Source of the DNA: Legionella brunensis
GTDB taxonomy: Bacteria > Pseudomonadota > Gammaproteobacteria > Legionellales > Legionellaceae
NCBI RefSeq assembly: GCF_001467025.1
Contig: NZ_LNXV01000004.1
Coordinates: forward strand, 209,264 to 273,263
Direction of reading: 5' to 3'
Length of the DNA stretch: 64,000 nucleotides
How positions within the stretch are numbered: position 1 is the first letter of the stretch; every line of letters begins with the position of its first letter. Below, one piece after another: positions 38,701 to 47,464 of the stretch. The position numbers were made by a program, and so were the translations under genes. A model generated the notes under the pieces. It was not told the origin of the DNA and did no database searches. It was given only the letters and a program-made list of their open reading frames with translations.

Positions 38701-38783
38701 AAGAAATGATTTTTTTGAGGGGATTTTTCTAGTTCTAAAAGAGTAAATAGCTCTTCTAGATCATTTGCTTTTTGACTAGGCAT
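35760..38783 (-). CDS. Large alpha/beta-hydrolase, coiled-coil, membrane-anchored protein; candidate effector
   Basis: 1007 aa, no signal peptide. The N-terminal 280 residues look like a DUF2235-type alpha/beta hydrolase: nucleophile elbow AHSRGA with S132, acid D209 in FLIDPVPGG, and His in IPGHHGSG (H267/H268). A helical middle follows, then a long Gln/Glu/Lys coiled coil (about 760-860), and one membrane segment near 965-990 (L-A-I-V-G-I-L-A-S-G-V-V-F-G-M-A-G). The size and modular layout suit a Dot/Icm effector or a T6SS-type lipase; this is inference. It has its own strong promoter and is transcribed alone. Confidence 0.75.
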   Translation of the reverse strand: MPSQKANDLEELFTLLELEKSPQKNHFLFLLGTDTVFTEEPTISLKDPTESKSYERGETLSYAAQAVVKILGEEDEVIRTDAPLSYYSPSVDVVNGPTTLGSEVGERIAQGVFLALRAAANGKESLQISAHSRGAVESILVMNELARIKKALTEEPDKALFEILSESPCSYTCTAMKKFFKQTVKDRAESRKELLSRLNQLKINPFLIDPVPGGGFLKIPGVGWYDERFFHQPECNDYELLLYRDERTRCFTPIVPNGMQPSVIPGHHGSGSGNRYNQQLQEVPAEVNDRDTTTIQDLVLCKLFHFFHRTTGIFPPKDYNIDLKHQGLDTVLNNFLKTEETDRYHLMLQHYLAVEKNDEAFRSFSNGSYAYLGAQYTKDKQRFVHFRSHNHGSMSDVAPQVHGGFLNSEHAMLFLRDYIQLDRLTDANPAVLVIAITNALEQTISEMRNKENINPSKLLVLIQSPTGRGIFFNGLSIFVDLISQKYIRNNLSVEENKQLREAIQKPFNVLKEALNLSGDKQLSVANREIIQKCEDFLKNGLKGTIETHYQSIIRQADDLSRRIEFFLAPPERFSITFEDFLSNLDIKDDETGKLRIIKKRLQELTPVNIENVESVLTEALEQIRVDKSLSIDQKAKINAILVNEKTPLQSHFEAHHTTLEEYLSQLEHLFELAKTLRDDSPELNNILAPKSLDIDSKQLNFRCLALIQIGGILLKEKNIDLHVKPEGISASFFEHLKKEAIANGAHFPELEDLIQDWENKQGRISELEQQEQKLSEEIERIKQAKEQEAEQLNDRLKKLRDEVQKLQSQAEQLNDQLQKQNREAEKQRRKIEKLQSQAELDTEWLITKKILPLTNKYLNHLLAEAIELQPQIVNHDINKPLPSCNSEDERTKEAYKKIALKFNAVQTLKQGLENKEAVPFPSKRLENFKESLTRIENDLNLHRDPTWKRYLRTCLAIVGILASGVVFGMAGMVLYSKFADKKVSYFFSQQTQGNEFVEEINQLEASL

Positions 38784-38870
38784 GTATACGACTCCAGAGA
38801 ATTGGATAACTCAGTCCCTTGGAATGCTTACAAAAATCCTTAATTGCAGAAATACAAAATAAATGCTCTT

Positions 38871-38899
38871 ATTGTACTTATTTTGGTCTTGCCGGTCAA
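38871..38899 (-). promoter_or_regulatory. Sigma-70 promoter of the 1007-aa hydrolase gene
   Basis: On the minus strand TTGACC (38899-38894) and TACAAT (38876-38871) are separated by 17 bases, five of six matches to consensus at each box. The start near 38864 gives a leader of about 80 bases containing GGAG close to the ATG. Confidence 0.75.
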
Positions 38900-39059
38900 T
38901 ATGAAAACCCTCTATGACTGTGGCTTGTCTAGCAGTTTTTTAACCATAAAATTCAAATAGGAAGAAATAGATTGATTAGGTTTTGCAAGTGAGTTTTAGC
39001 TTAGACATTAAGGGATTAATCTGTATACTAGAGACAGCTATCATTAATTACTGCTAAAT

Positions 39060-40058
39060 ATGAGCTCGATACATATAACTAATGGTGATTATGCTGCAGA
39101 GTTAATCAAAACTGGCTTTAATACTCAAGACGTCATTGCCTGGCGCGATGTCCTCTATGAAGGGCCTGTTCAAGCTAATCTAAGTTTTGAGGAATTTAGC
39201 CAGCAGCGTTCTGAATATCTTGCCTCCCAGGAATATGGGACTTTAGATGAGATCCGTTCATCTTTTCATGAGCTGGAAAAGCAATTACATAATTTGCCTA
39301 ATTTTGAAGAAATTATTCTTTGGTTTGAGCACGATACCTATGATCAATTGCAGCTTGTGCAAATATTGGTTTATTTAGCTGGGAAAAAATTACATTCGAA
39401 GCTTTCTTTAATATGTATCAATCACTACCCAGGGATAGTTCCTTTTCTAGGTTTAGGTCAATTGGATGAGCAGCAAATTAAAGCATTATTCTCATGTCGC
39501 CAAAAAATTACAGATGCGCAATTTCAACTTGCTGAAACAATCTGGAGGGCATTGACCAGGACAGATCCGACTCTGGTTTTGCAAGTAGTAAATAGCAATT
39601 TGTCGGCATTGCCTTTTATGAAGAATGCATTATTGAGATATTTGCGAGAGTTTCCCTCAAATCACAATGGCCTGACCTGGACTGAACAATATATATTGGA
39701 TTCCATTATTGCTGGAGTTGCCAATATTCCCGAGTTATTCCATCAGCTTCCCATCTCAGAGGGAAAGTATTTCCTTGGCATGGGGGATACTACGTTCAAG
39801 CGAATCATTAAGAATCTAGCCAAGGCAGAGAGTCCTCTACTTAAAATCAAGCCACGATTAGATGAGCAGGATGAGTCTGAACTTGAATTAACTAATCTTG
39901 GGGAAAGGGTGGCACAAGGGGAAGAGGATTGGGTTAAGTTAAATGGCATTGATTGTTGGCGGGGAGGAGTGCACTTAACGCTGGATAATGTTTGGCGATA
40001 CTCATTAGCCACAAACGAAATAACTGGTCCATTTAATCTAACTAACGATGCTGATTAG
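39060..40058 (+). CDS. DUF1835-domain protein
   Basis: 332 aa. The opening H-I-T-N-G-D-Y-A-A and the W-R-D-V-L-Y-E-G-P segment are the DUF1835 signature, and a W-F-E-H-D-x-Y-D-Q-L motif follows near 88-98; a C-terminal DUF3658-like helical region is likely. The family is of unknown function. No Shine-Dalgarno is visible; TATACT at 39024-39029 may be its -10 box. It is divergent from the large hydrolase gene. Confidence 0.8.
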   Translation: MSSIHITNGDYAAELIKTGFNTQDVIAWRDVLYEGPVQANLSFEEFSQQRSEYLASQEYGTLDEIRSSFHELEKQLHNLPNFEEIILWFEHDTYDQLQLVQILVYLAGKKLHSKLSLICINHYPGIVPFLGLGQLDEQQIKALFSCRQKITDAQFQLAETIWRALTRTDPTLVLQVVNSNLSALPFMKNALLRYLREFPSNHNGLTWTEQYILDSIIAGVANIPELFHQLPISEGKYFLGMGDTTFKRIIKNLAKAESPLLKIKPRLDEQDESELELTNLGERVAQGEEDWVKLNGIDCWRGGVHLTLDNVWRYSLATNEITGPFNLTNDAD

Positions 40059-40089
40059 TATGAAAATGGGCTATGGTCTCTAAGGTTTA

Positions 40090-40431
40090 TTAATCAACAA
40101 GTTGATGTTGTTCAATGTGAAAAGCAGGGTGGCAGGAAATAAAAAGCTCCATATGTCCTTCCCAAAAATACTTTTCACCAGGTTCAATCAAGACAACATC
40201 GCCGGCATTTAAGATATTTTCCTTGCCTTCAACTACAACTCTCCCATTGCCTTTCTGTATATAAACAATTTCTTGGCAAACTAAATTGGATGCTCTCCGC
40301 TCGTCTGGGTAACGACCACTTAGCTTAACAACAGCAAAATCAATTGCTTTTTCTCCTATAGGATATTCAGTAACGAGACAATATTCGCTATTTTTTCTTT
40401 CAGTCGTTTGCTGCTTTAATGCAATTTTCAT
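40090..40431 (-). CDS. Single-domain cupin protein
   Basis: 113 aa small beta-barrel cupin. The second cupin motif is clear (L-N-A-G-D-V-V-L-I-E-P-G-E-K-Y-F-W-E-G); the first motif is degenerate (E-I-V-Y-I-Q-K-G-N-G-R-V-V-V-E-G) and lacks the usual His-x-His, so metal binding is uncertain. GAGGAA precedes the ATG. Substrate unknown. Confidence 0.75.
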   Translation of the reverse strand: MKIALKQQTTERKNSEYCLVTEYPIGEKAIDFAVVKLSGRYPDERRASNLVCQEIVYIQKGNGRVVVEGKENILNAGDVVLIEPGEKYFWEGHMELFISCHPAFHIEQHQLVD

Positions 40432-40489
40432 TAGTTTTCCTCAGTCGTTGTGGTCATCATGCTAACAAAGAAACATTGGTGTAAAGAGG

Positions 40490-41542
40490 CTATTTCTCCA
40501 ATAACAAACTGTATTTTGAAGTCGAAGGTACGTGAGCCATCATAATTCTAGCTATAGCTAGAAAAGGAATAGACAGCAATGCACCATTTATACCCCATAG
40601 CCATGCCCAAAAAATAATACTAAAAAAGACTATCAGTGGATTTAAGTTTAAGCGATGTCCGAGCAATATGGGGGTAATAATTTGACCCTCTAAATTGCTG
40701 GTTAAGAAATAAAGTAAAGGAGGTAATAGAATTTGAAAGTAGGTGTCGAAAGTTAATAGGGAAACAAAAAATATAACACCGATACCGATCGCAGGACCTA
40801 TATAAGGAATAAAATTAAGACAAGTTGCCATCACCCCCCAAAGCATTGCATTAGGGACGCCTAAAAGCCATAATATCAGAGCAATTGTTATTCCCAGGCA
40901 GAAGCAGATGATTGTGAATGTGACCAAATAAGTAGATATTTCTTCTTCAATACTTAGAAGAAAAATGTTTGTAATTTTTGTTTGTCGAGACGTAATAATT
41001 TTTTGCAAGTTGCTGAGAATGTTATCCGTATAGATTAGCAAGAAAAATAGAAAGGCTATTGTGATAAAAATCATTAGCATTGCATTAGTAGTTAAATCAA
41101 ATAAAGAATATCCAATATTCTCGGTGTCAGTTTTTACAATAATTTTTTTTTCTGGTGAGCCCTCAGTGATTGTTTGTGCTTTTTTGAATGCTTCACTTAC
41201 CTTTGCAAGAGGTTTTTTTATAAATGAGAATTTTTTTTCTATCGTGAGCATATTTTCCGGCGCCTTATCTATCCAGTGGGCAGCAGGTTCCATAAGAAAA
41301 GAGATTGCAAAACTAATAACTGCTAAGAGTAAAGCACAGATAATGGCTGAAGCTAGAATTTTAGGAAATTTAAGCCTTAGTAGTAGATCTCTGAAGGGTT
41401 TTAATAGTAAATAAAGAAAAAAAGAGAGCGAAAGAGGAAATAAAATATCTTGACTAATGTAGATAATAAAAATAATTGCTGAAAAAGCTAATGTTTTTAA
41501 TTCCCATCCTGATCGGGATTGATGGATATTTGATTCATTCAT
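40490..41542 (-). CDS. AI-2E family (UPF0118) membrane transporter
   Basis: 350 aa with about eight membrane helices. The C-terminal half carries the family pattern: LLGVPNAMLWGV, the N-F-I-P-Y-I-G-P-A-I-G motif and L-E-G-Q-I-I-T-P-I-L-L-G-H-R-L-N-L-N-P-L-I-V. A basic soluble loop between helices 3 and 4 (about 85-150) is normal. Members export quorum signals or act as Na+/H+ antiporters; which applies here cannot be told. Confidence 0.88.
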   Translation of the reverse strand: MNESNIHQSRSGWELKTLAFSAIIFIIYISQDILFPLSLSFFLYLLLKPFRDLLLRLKFPKILASAIICALLLAVISFAISFLMEPAAHWIDKAPENMLTIEKKFSFIKKPLAKVSEAFKKAQTITEGSPEKKIIVKTDTENIGYSLFDLTTNAMLMIFITIAFLFFLLIYTDNILSNLQKIITSRQTKITNIFLLSIEEEISTYLVTFTIICFCLGITIALILWLLGVPNAMLWGVMATCLNFIPYIGPAIGIGVIFFVSLLTFDTYFQILLPPLLYFLTSNLEGQIITPILLGHRLNLNPLIVFFSIIFWAWLWGINGALLSIPFLAIARIMMAHVPSTSKYSLLLEK

Positions 41543-41664
41543 GATTTATAAGGTTTTTATTGTCTGCACAATAGAATGAGCAGCTAAAATTTGATTATTA
41601 CATTTTATAAAATCAAATAATAGCCACTTAAGTATTGCTTGACGCAGGTATATTCAGGCAATTG

Positions 41665-42153
41665 TTAAATTTGAAAAGAGGAGTTAGAACGATTTGGATC
41701 CATTCGTGCTGCTCGAGCCTTAATTGCGGCTTCTAATTCACGGAAAAAAGGAGAGGTAGTAGAAGTTGATGTTTCCTTGACAGATTGTTCTCTATCTTCA
41801 TGTGAAAAGTCTTCTTTATCTGTACTATCTTGGTATTCCGCTAGAATGTCTAACGAGTGAACTTTTTTCTCATAAGTGATTAAGAAAGTTTTTAGACAAT
41901 CTAAAAATTGTGGGTTATTTGACTGTAATATCACTGCAGAGGAGGATAATCGTGCAATAAGGCTTTCATCAGAATAGATTTCTGGATTTGCTTTAATTTC
42001 CTTACGGATAGCAAGTAGCTTCGAACAGATTTGAGTACGAGATTCATCACTGGAGTTTTTATATGATTCAATCATGTTTTCAAATAATTTGCAGCATATC
42101 GTACTGATTCCCATTTTTAGATCCATCTTGAGTGTTGTTGGTCCATTAAACAT
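41665..42153 (-). CDS. Hypothetical small helical protein
   Basis: 162 aa from ATG 42153; a TTG one codon upstream is less likely. No recognised domain, signal peptide or membrane segment. It is acidic and Ser-rich in the middle and ends F-F-R-E-L-E-A-A-I-K-A-R-A-A-R-M, an amphipathic helix vaguely like WH2-type actin-binding helices seen in some intracellular bacteria. That resemblance is only suggestive. Confidence 0.5.
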   Translation of the reverse strand: MFNGPTTLKMDLKMGISTICCKLFENMIESYKNSSDESRTQICSKLLAIRKEIKANPEIYSDESLIARLSSSAVILQSNNPQFLDCLKTFLITYEKKVHSLDILAEYQDSTDKEDFSHEDREQSVKETSTSTTSPFFRELEAAIKARAARMDPNRSNSSFQI

Positions 42154-42298
42154 CAATTAGAATTAAATGACAACAATCAATGAAGCATATTATTATGCTG
42201 TTGTAAGATCTAACGGCATGTTTTGTAAATAAAAAAAACAGGGTGATTTGTTTTTCTACTATAATTAAACAATAAGATAAGGAAATAAGGAGAAAGTC

Positions 42299-42619
42299 AT
42301 GGCTGATCGAAATGATAATAGTGTCGGGTTCGTTGCTATTATTGTAATAATAATTTTAGCTGGCATTGCACTATGGTATTACTTTGGCGCGCCTCGAACA
42401 ACTACTACTCCAACAACCAATATTAACGTAGAAACACCTGCGACGACACCTACAACGCCTAGTAACACCACTGTAGTTACCCCGCCAGAGAATAAAGACA
42501 CAACAACTCCAACTACAACTGGAACTCCTGATACAACCAATACTACAAATACCAGTACCCCAGACAATACAGGCACTAGTACCCCAAGTAATCCAGAGAG
42601 TACGAATCCTAATCAATAA
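42299..42619 (+). CDS. Membrane-anchored Thr/Pro-rich protein
   Basis: 106 aa with a single N-terminal membrane segment (about 9-28, F-V-A-I-I-V-I-I-I-L-A-G-I-A-L-W) and a 70-residue tail made almost entirely of Thr, Pro, Asn, Ser and Gly. AAGGAG precedes the ATG strongly, so it is a real gene and not an artefact of low complexity. The tail is likely unstructured and could be an envelope-spanning or stress-related segment. No known family. Confidence 0.75.
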   Translation: MADRNDNSVGFVAIIVIIILAGIALWYYFGAPRTTTTPTTNINVETPATTPTTPSNTTVVTPPENKDTTTPTTTGTPDTTNTTNTSTPDNTGTSTPSNPESTNPNQ

Positions 42620-42632
42620 GATTCGTGTTATT

Positions 42633-42662
42633 AAGCTCAGTCGGTTAATGCCGGCTGGGTTT
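42633..42662 (+). terminator. Hairpin after the Thr/Pro-rich gene
   Basis: CAGTCGG / CCGGCTG core stem with one G-T pair, extendable to about 12 pairs (42633-42644 with 42651-42662), loop TTAATG, then a short T-rich tail. Confidence 0.6.
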
Positions 42663-42801
42663 AACTATTTTAGAGATAAGCAAGAACTCCTTTGGATGAT
42701 CACCTAAAATTTATAATATGACCTTTTTAAATTTGCGAAGTATCAGATAAATAGTTAATGTATTAATTAATTTAAAGGGATTTAACTTTTGGATAGTTAA
42801 A

Positions 42802-43926
42802 ATGTATAGGAACGTCAATACTGCTAGAGAACTTGTTATTAAGCTTCTAAATTTGGCGGGAATTACTGTTAACGGCAACGCTCTTTGGGATTTACAAATT
42901 CATAATGATCAGTTTTATAGCCGGGTTTTGCGCGATGCTGATCTTGGGCTTGGTGAGTCCTATATGGATGGCTGGTGGGATTGTCAACGTATTGATATGT
43001 TAATCGAACATATTGTGAATGCTAATATCGAAAATAAAATCAAAACAAATCCACAGCTTGCTTTACGATTATTGCTTTCTAAAATTTTTAATTTTCAATC
43101 AAAAAAAAGAGCTTTGCATGTGGGGCGACGTCATTATGACCTGGGAAATGATCTTTTCGAAGCCATGCTTGATAGCAATATGAATTACACTTGTGGCTAT
43201 TGGAAAGATGTGGTGACTTTAGAAGAAGCTCAGATAGCTAAATTAGATCTGACATGCAGAAAACTATTATTAGAACCCGGTATGCGTTTATTGGATATTG
43301 GTTGTGGCTGGGGTGGATTAGCAAAATATGCTGCAGAGAATTATGGCGTAAAAGTTGTTGGGATTACTATTTCAAAGCAGCAATATGAACTAGCTACAGA
43401 ACGCTGTAAAAATTTACCAGTTGAAATCCGCTTTCAAGATTATCGTGATGTTAATGAAAAATTTGACCGTATTGCATCACTAGGTATGTTTGAGCATGTC
43501 GGGTATTTAAATTACCGCAAATATATGCAGATTGTACACCAGTGTCTTGCTGATGATGGACTCTTTTTATTACATACAATTGGCAGCAATGAAAGTACTA
43601 CTCAAGCAATGCCTTGGATTGCAAAATACATTTTCCCAAATGGAATGCTGCCTTCGATTACTCAAATAGGTAAGGCAACTGAAAAATTATTCATTATGGA
43701 GGACTGGCAAAATTTAGGGATTGATTATTACAAAACACTCCTGGCCTGGCATCAAAATTTTAATGCTCACTGGAGTTCTCTCAAGGCAAATTACGATGAG
43801 AAGTTTTTTCGAATGTGGAATTATTATTTATTGAGTTGTGCTGGAGGTTTTAATACGCGCATGCTTCAGCTGTGGCAAATTGTTTTTTCAAAGGGCTTAA
43901 AGACAAGGTATGATGCACCAAGATAA
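42802..43926 (+). CDS. cfa: Cyclopropane-fatty-acyl-phospholipid synthase
   Basis: Adds a methylene bridge from SAM to unsaturated acyl chains of membrane phospholipids, usually on entry to stationary phase or under acid stress. 374 aa. An N-terminal lipid-binding region contains D-L-G-L-G-E-S-Y-M-D-G-W-W; a H-Y-D-L-G-N-D-L-F loop leads to SAM motif I LDIGCGWGGLA near 166, followed by G-I-T-I-S-K-Q-Q and S-L-G-M-F-E-H-V-G. All are canonical for CFA synthases. Stand-alone gene. Confidence 0.95.
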   Translation: MYRNVNTARELVIKLLNLAGITVNGNALWDLQIHNDQFYSRVLRDADLGLGESYMDGWWDCQRIDMLIEHIVNANIENKIKTNPQLALRLLLSKIFNFQSKKRALHVGRRHYDLGNDLFEAMLDSNMNYTCGYWKDVVTLEEAQIAKLDLTCRKLLLEPGMRLLDIGCGWGGLAKYAAENYGVKVVGITISKQQYELATERCKNLPVEIRFQDYRDVNEKFDRIASLGMFEHVGYLNYRKYMQIVHQCLADDGLFLLHTIGSNESTTQAMPWIAKYIFPNGMLPSITQIGKATEKLFIMEDWQNLGIDYYKTLLAWHQNFNAHWSSLKANYDEKFFRMWNYYLLSCAGGFNTRMLQLWQIVFSKGLKTRYDAPR

Positions 43927-43945
43927 CAAATGAGGGTTTCTTTAA

Positions 43946-44980
43946 TCATTCATTACGAGCTTGTAAAAGTTCTCGCAATTGAGTTGGTAGTATCGATTGA
44001 GCTTTCTCAGTTAGTAGGGCTTCATGCTTTTGCCATAAGGTGCCTAAATAGATAATTAGTAAACCAATAATTGCCAAGGTAATTGGAAATAAATAACTAT
44101 CTTTAAATACTTCAGAGGCAAGATGTCCCAGATAAAAAGCACAGCCTATAGCACCAAAGATGACAAATATTTTTCTCATTAACAGAACACCTACGCCAAT
44201 CATCAACAAGTTAATACACAGATAAAAGAATTTTGATAATTCGCTTTCGGAATGCTGGCATGTGAGACCGCCCCAGAAAGCAAGCACACCAAATAAATAT
44301 AACCAGAATGCATAGTCAAGAGTATTTCTCGATCTTAAATCCACCCAAAAGGCGATTAAGATCATAACCAATCCAAAGTACATAGAAATCATTGCACTAA
44401 GTTGAAATGTTGCGTATTGACCTGCCAGCATTTCTGTAAGATCCATTGACATGTACCAAAGGGTCAATGCAATGGGCATTACCATAAATGGATAACGGTA
44501 AATCCAGGCTAAAATAATGCCAACAATGAGAGTTCCGAGCTCCATGAATATCCAATGCCATTTAGCATAGTAGTGATACTGTTGATAGGTCGACTCATCA
44601 GGCCACCATCCCATTGCTAACTGGAATCCGTATATCGCCAGAGGAGTTAAGGCAATGACAAAGGTAGCACATATTCCAGCAGGGACATGATAATCATGTT
44701 TGGCAAATTCATAGGCCAATAAAAGACCAATGACTGCATAAACCAGGCAGAGGGAAACAATTCCCCATCCACCAAACTTTTCCCAACCTAAATTCATAAA
44801 AAGGGTCATTGCTCCTATGGCAATTAAGCCGCCAAGATAATACAAGACATTCGTGAAGTTAAAATTAGGAGTTTGCTCGGGTTGGTTTTTAATAAATTCA
44901 ATTAAGGTATTCGCTTGTTGAGAGGTAATAATATTGGCTTCCACGGCTTTCATCAGAATGGAGCGTGAAATCTTCATCAT
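43946..44980 (-). CDS. DUF2157-like polytopic membrane protein
   Basis: About 344 aa with roughly ten membrane helices after a soluble N-terminal helix-turn region (residues 1-35, which reads like a short predicted-membrane-protein DUF2157 lead: I-T-S-Q-Q-A-N-T-L-I-E-F). The start is ATG 44980 or the next codon 44977; a GGGGG ribosome site favours the second. No transport motif is recognisable. Function unknown. Confidence 0.65.
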   Translation of the reverse strand: MMKISRSILMKAVEANIITSQQANTLIEFIKNQPEQTPNFNFTNVLYYLGGLIAIGAMTLFMNLGWEKFGGWGIVSLCLVYAVIGLLLAYEFAKHDYHVPAGICATFVIALTPLAIYGFQLAMGWWPDESTYQQYHYYAKWHWIFMELGTLIVGIILAWIYRYPFMVMPIALTLWYMSMDLTEMLAGQYATFQLSAMISMYFGLVMILIAFWVDLRSRNTLDYAFWLYLFGVLAFWGGLTCQHSESELSKFFYLCINLLMIGVGVLLMRKIFVIFGAIGCAFYLGHLASEVFKDSYLFPITLAIIGLLIIYLGTLWQKHEALLTEKAQSILPTQLRELLQARNE

Positions 44981-45110
44981 ATCCCCCAATTAATCCTTTG
45001 CATTGGATTCAGATGTATTTCTAATAGTGTAATTATAGGATTTATTACAAATAAGTGGTAATTCCTGATGCTATTGTTGATAGAGTGAGATTTATGGATT
45101 GTACCGCTCA

Positions 45111-46136
45111 TTAAAAGCTCACTTTAACCGGAATACCAAAAACATGATATTGTTTTGGAATAGGTGATAGCGGGGCAATAATAGCGATTAGTTTATTTTG
45201 TCGCGTAGCAAGTGGGTTTATTTCAGAGATAGGAAGTTTTTCAGCGTAACTAGGCGTATTGGTTATTTTTCCATCTACGGTTTCACCATCGGGAAAGGTA
45301 ATAGTAATTTTCTTTCCTTGATAAATTTTATCGAGATACTGTGGCTCAATAAATGCTATAATTTTTAAGTTTTCTTGGGTGACTATCGATAATAATTGCT
45401 GGCCGCTGGCAACAAATTCATTGTTATAAGTATTGATGTGCATGATAGTACCAGCTTTGGTCGAGTGAATTATAAAGTATTTTTTCTTTTCTTGTAGTTC
45501 ATTGATTTCACTATCTATTTCACGCATTTTTCGTTGGTAACTTACCTCTAAGGTTGTCTTATTACGAAGTTTTGTTTCAATGATTTCCTTTTGCAAATTA
45601 GAAAATACACGTTGGGCACTAACATAGTTTTTCCTGGCTTCTTCCAATTGCAGTTCGGACATGTCGCCATTCTTCATGTAATTCTTAAATCGCTCATAAA
45701 CTTCTTTACTTATCTGGATATCCTGGGATGCAATTTGCAGCATTGTGTCAAAAGGTTGGTAATTTTGCAGACTCAATTGCTCAGACAATGCTTTGAGTAA
45801 CTGCTTTTCTTTGCGCAAATAATTTAATTTTACCTCTAAAGTAGGTGATTTAAACTGAAGTAAGGGGGTACCGGGGACCACTTGTTGGCCTGCCCGAACA
45901 GTAAGCGATTCAATATATCCTGCACCTGGAGCACGAATTGTAAAAGTATCAAAAACCACTAAGCCTGAAAAACTGACAAAAATATATTCTGAAACTAGTT
46001 TTGTCATTAAAAAAATCAAGGGCAAGCTAATTAAAATAATGAGTAATAACCACCTCATTTTGGGGGGGGTACGTGTTCCACTGCCATAATTAGTTGCCAA
46101 GTGCTCACCTGAGATTTTTTTAAATTTAATAGCCAT
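45111..46136 (-). CDS. HlyD-like membrane-fusion/periplasmic adaptor of a polysaccharide operon
   Basis: 341 aa from ATG 46136, which overlaps the synthase stop by one base (TAATG) and has AGGAAGAG upstream. One membrane segment (about 28-52) is followed by a biotinyl-lipoyl half-motif (A-P-G-A-G-Y-I-E-S-L-T-V-R-A-G-Q), a long coiled-coil hairpin (about 105-205), a second lipoyl half (S-T-K-A-G-T-I-M-H-I) and a beta-barrel. The fold is HlyD/Alg44-like but no PilZ domain is seen. It likely works with the adjacent GT2 synthase to move a glycan through the periplasm. Confidence 0.82.
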   Translation of the reverse strand: MAIKFKKISGEHLATNYGSGTRTPPKMRWLLLIILISLPLIFLMTKLVSEYIFVSFSGLVVFDTFTIRAPGAGYIESLTVRAGQQVVPGTPLLQFKSPTLEVKLNYLRKEKQLLKALSEQLSLQNYQPFDTMLQIASQDIQISKEVYERFKNYMKNGDMSELQLEEARKNYVSAQRVFSNLQKEIIETKLRNKTTLEVSYQRKMREIDSEINELQEKKKYFIIHSTKAGTIMHINTYNNEFVASGQQLLSIVTQENLKIIAFIEPQYLDKIYQGKKITITFPDGETVDGKITNTPSYAEKLPISEINPLATRQNKLIAIIAPLSPIPKQYHVFGIPVKVSF

Positions 46137-47464
46137 TATTTGCTCTTCCTGATTACCCACCAAGGTGCCATGGTTGTATCTTGGTGTCCTTTAAAGAATA
46201 TTTCATTCGTGATAAAAACAGCAGCCATGGTCCGGATGAACTGCTGATAAATAGGTGTAATAACTATCCAACCTATTAATTTTAAATCTTGCTTAGGTCT
46301 TTCGGAGACTAATAGCAAGAAGACAATAAATAAAAAAGTCGTTGTTATTAGATAATAGCTATAAACAATAATGCTAATAGCTAACATGGTTGAAAAATCA
46401 AAGTGTAGCAGCAGGTAAAGATAATAAAGTAAAATCAAGAATGGTAAAATCAATTGATAATAGAGAGCATACCAACTAAGCAAAAACATTTTTTTGCCCC
46501 CCATAATTTTACTGCTAAACATGCGCCAATGACGACGGATATAAATATAATATAAATCCCCATCCCATCGCATTCTTTGCTTTAATAAGCGACGAAGAGT
46601 ATTAGGTGCGGCTGTCCAGGCGATGCTCTCAGGTTCATTGACAATTCTAAATTGGGGGTAGCGTCTGCAATAGGCATGGATTCGCAAAGTTAAATCCAGG
46701 TCTTCTGCAGTGCCGCTCATCCAGCCCCCTATTTGTCGTAAAAACTGGGTTCTAAAGACACCAAAAGCCCCAGAGATATTATTAGTAATATTAATTTCTG
46801 TTAAACCAAAGCGCCCTAATTGAATACCTATCATATATTCCAAGGCTTGGAGTTTTGTTAAAAAAGTTTCACGCCAGTTTCTAACTCGAATTGCTCCCGA
46901 GACTGCAATAACATTGGGATCAGTAAAGTGTTTAGTAATTTTTATAAGAGTAAGATTATCAATAGAAGTATCGGCATCTATCATAACGAGAATTTCGCCA
47001 CGCGCCATTTTTAAACCTAAATTCATTGAGCTGGCATGGCCACCTCTCGTCTTTTTTTCAATGATACGAATGGAGCAATTTTGAATGTTCTGATACTTCA
47101 GTGCTAATTGTTTCATACTGTAAACAGTTTGATAGTTTCTTTTAGCATCATCAATTACAAAAAGTACTTCTATTTTGCCGCAATATAGCTGTTCAACTAC
47201 TGAACGCAAGGAAATCTCTAATTCTTCTTTGCTTTCACTGTAAGCCGTAATCACGACGCTAATTAATGGATGAAATGTCGGTTGTTGCTGATTATTAAAA
47301 TGGATTCGTAACCAACCTCTAATAACATATATCAGATTGATAAGATAAAAGGGGAGCTCTAATAAAATGACAAAAGGGAAAAAGAAAGCAATGAAAAACC
47401 AGAGGTTTTGTGTACTTAATGCCATCGTAAAATACAGATAGGTCTGGTAGAAAAAATCAGTCAT
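46136..47464 (-). CDS. Membrane-embedded processive glycosyltransferase (GT2)
   Basis: 442 aa synthase of the cellulose/alginate/hyaluronan type. Two N-terminal hydrophobic segments are followed by the GT-A domain: VVITAYSES (70-78), the substrate Asp in FVIDDAKR, D163-A-D165 (MIDADTS), the catalytic acid region TAEDLDL (252-258) and QRMRW (296-300), the QxxRW product-binding motif. Four or so membrane helices follow. The gene overlaps its regulator upstream by eight bases and its HlyD-like partner downstream by one, so the three are one operon. The sugar is unknown. Confidence 0.9.
   Translation of the reverse strand: MTDFFYQTYLYFTMALSTQNLWFFIAFFFPFVILLELPFYLINLIYVIRGWLRIHFNNQQQPTFHPLISVVITAYSESKEELEISLRSVVEQLYCGKIEVLFVIDDAKRNYQTVYSMKQLALKYQNIQNCSIRIIEKKTRGGHASSMNLGLKMARGEILVMIDADTSIDNLTLIKITKHFTDPNVIAVSGAIRVRNWRETFLTKLQALEYMIGIQLGRFGLTEINITNNISGAFGVFRTQFLRQIGGWMSGTAEDLDLTLRIHAYCRRYPQFRIVNEPESIAWTAAPNTLRRLLKQRMRWDGDLYYIYIRRHWRMFSSKIMGGKKMFLLSWYALYYQLILPFLILLYYLYLLLHFDFSTMLAISIIVYSYYLITTTFLFIVFLLLVSERPKQDLKLIGWIVITPIYQQFIRTMAAVFITNEIFFKGHQDTTMAPWWVIRKSK

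Noticed and set aside
42371..42616. Minus-strand frames opposite the Thr/Pro-rich gene
   Set aside because: Low-complexity complement of ACN-rich codons; the plus-strand gene has a strong ribosome site.
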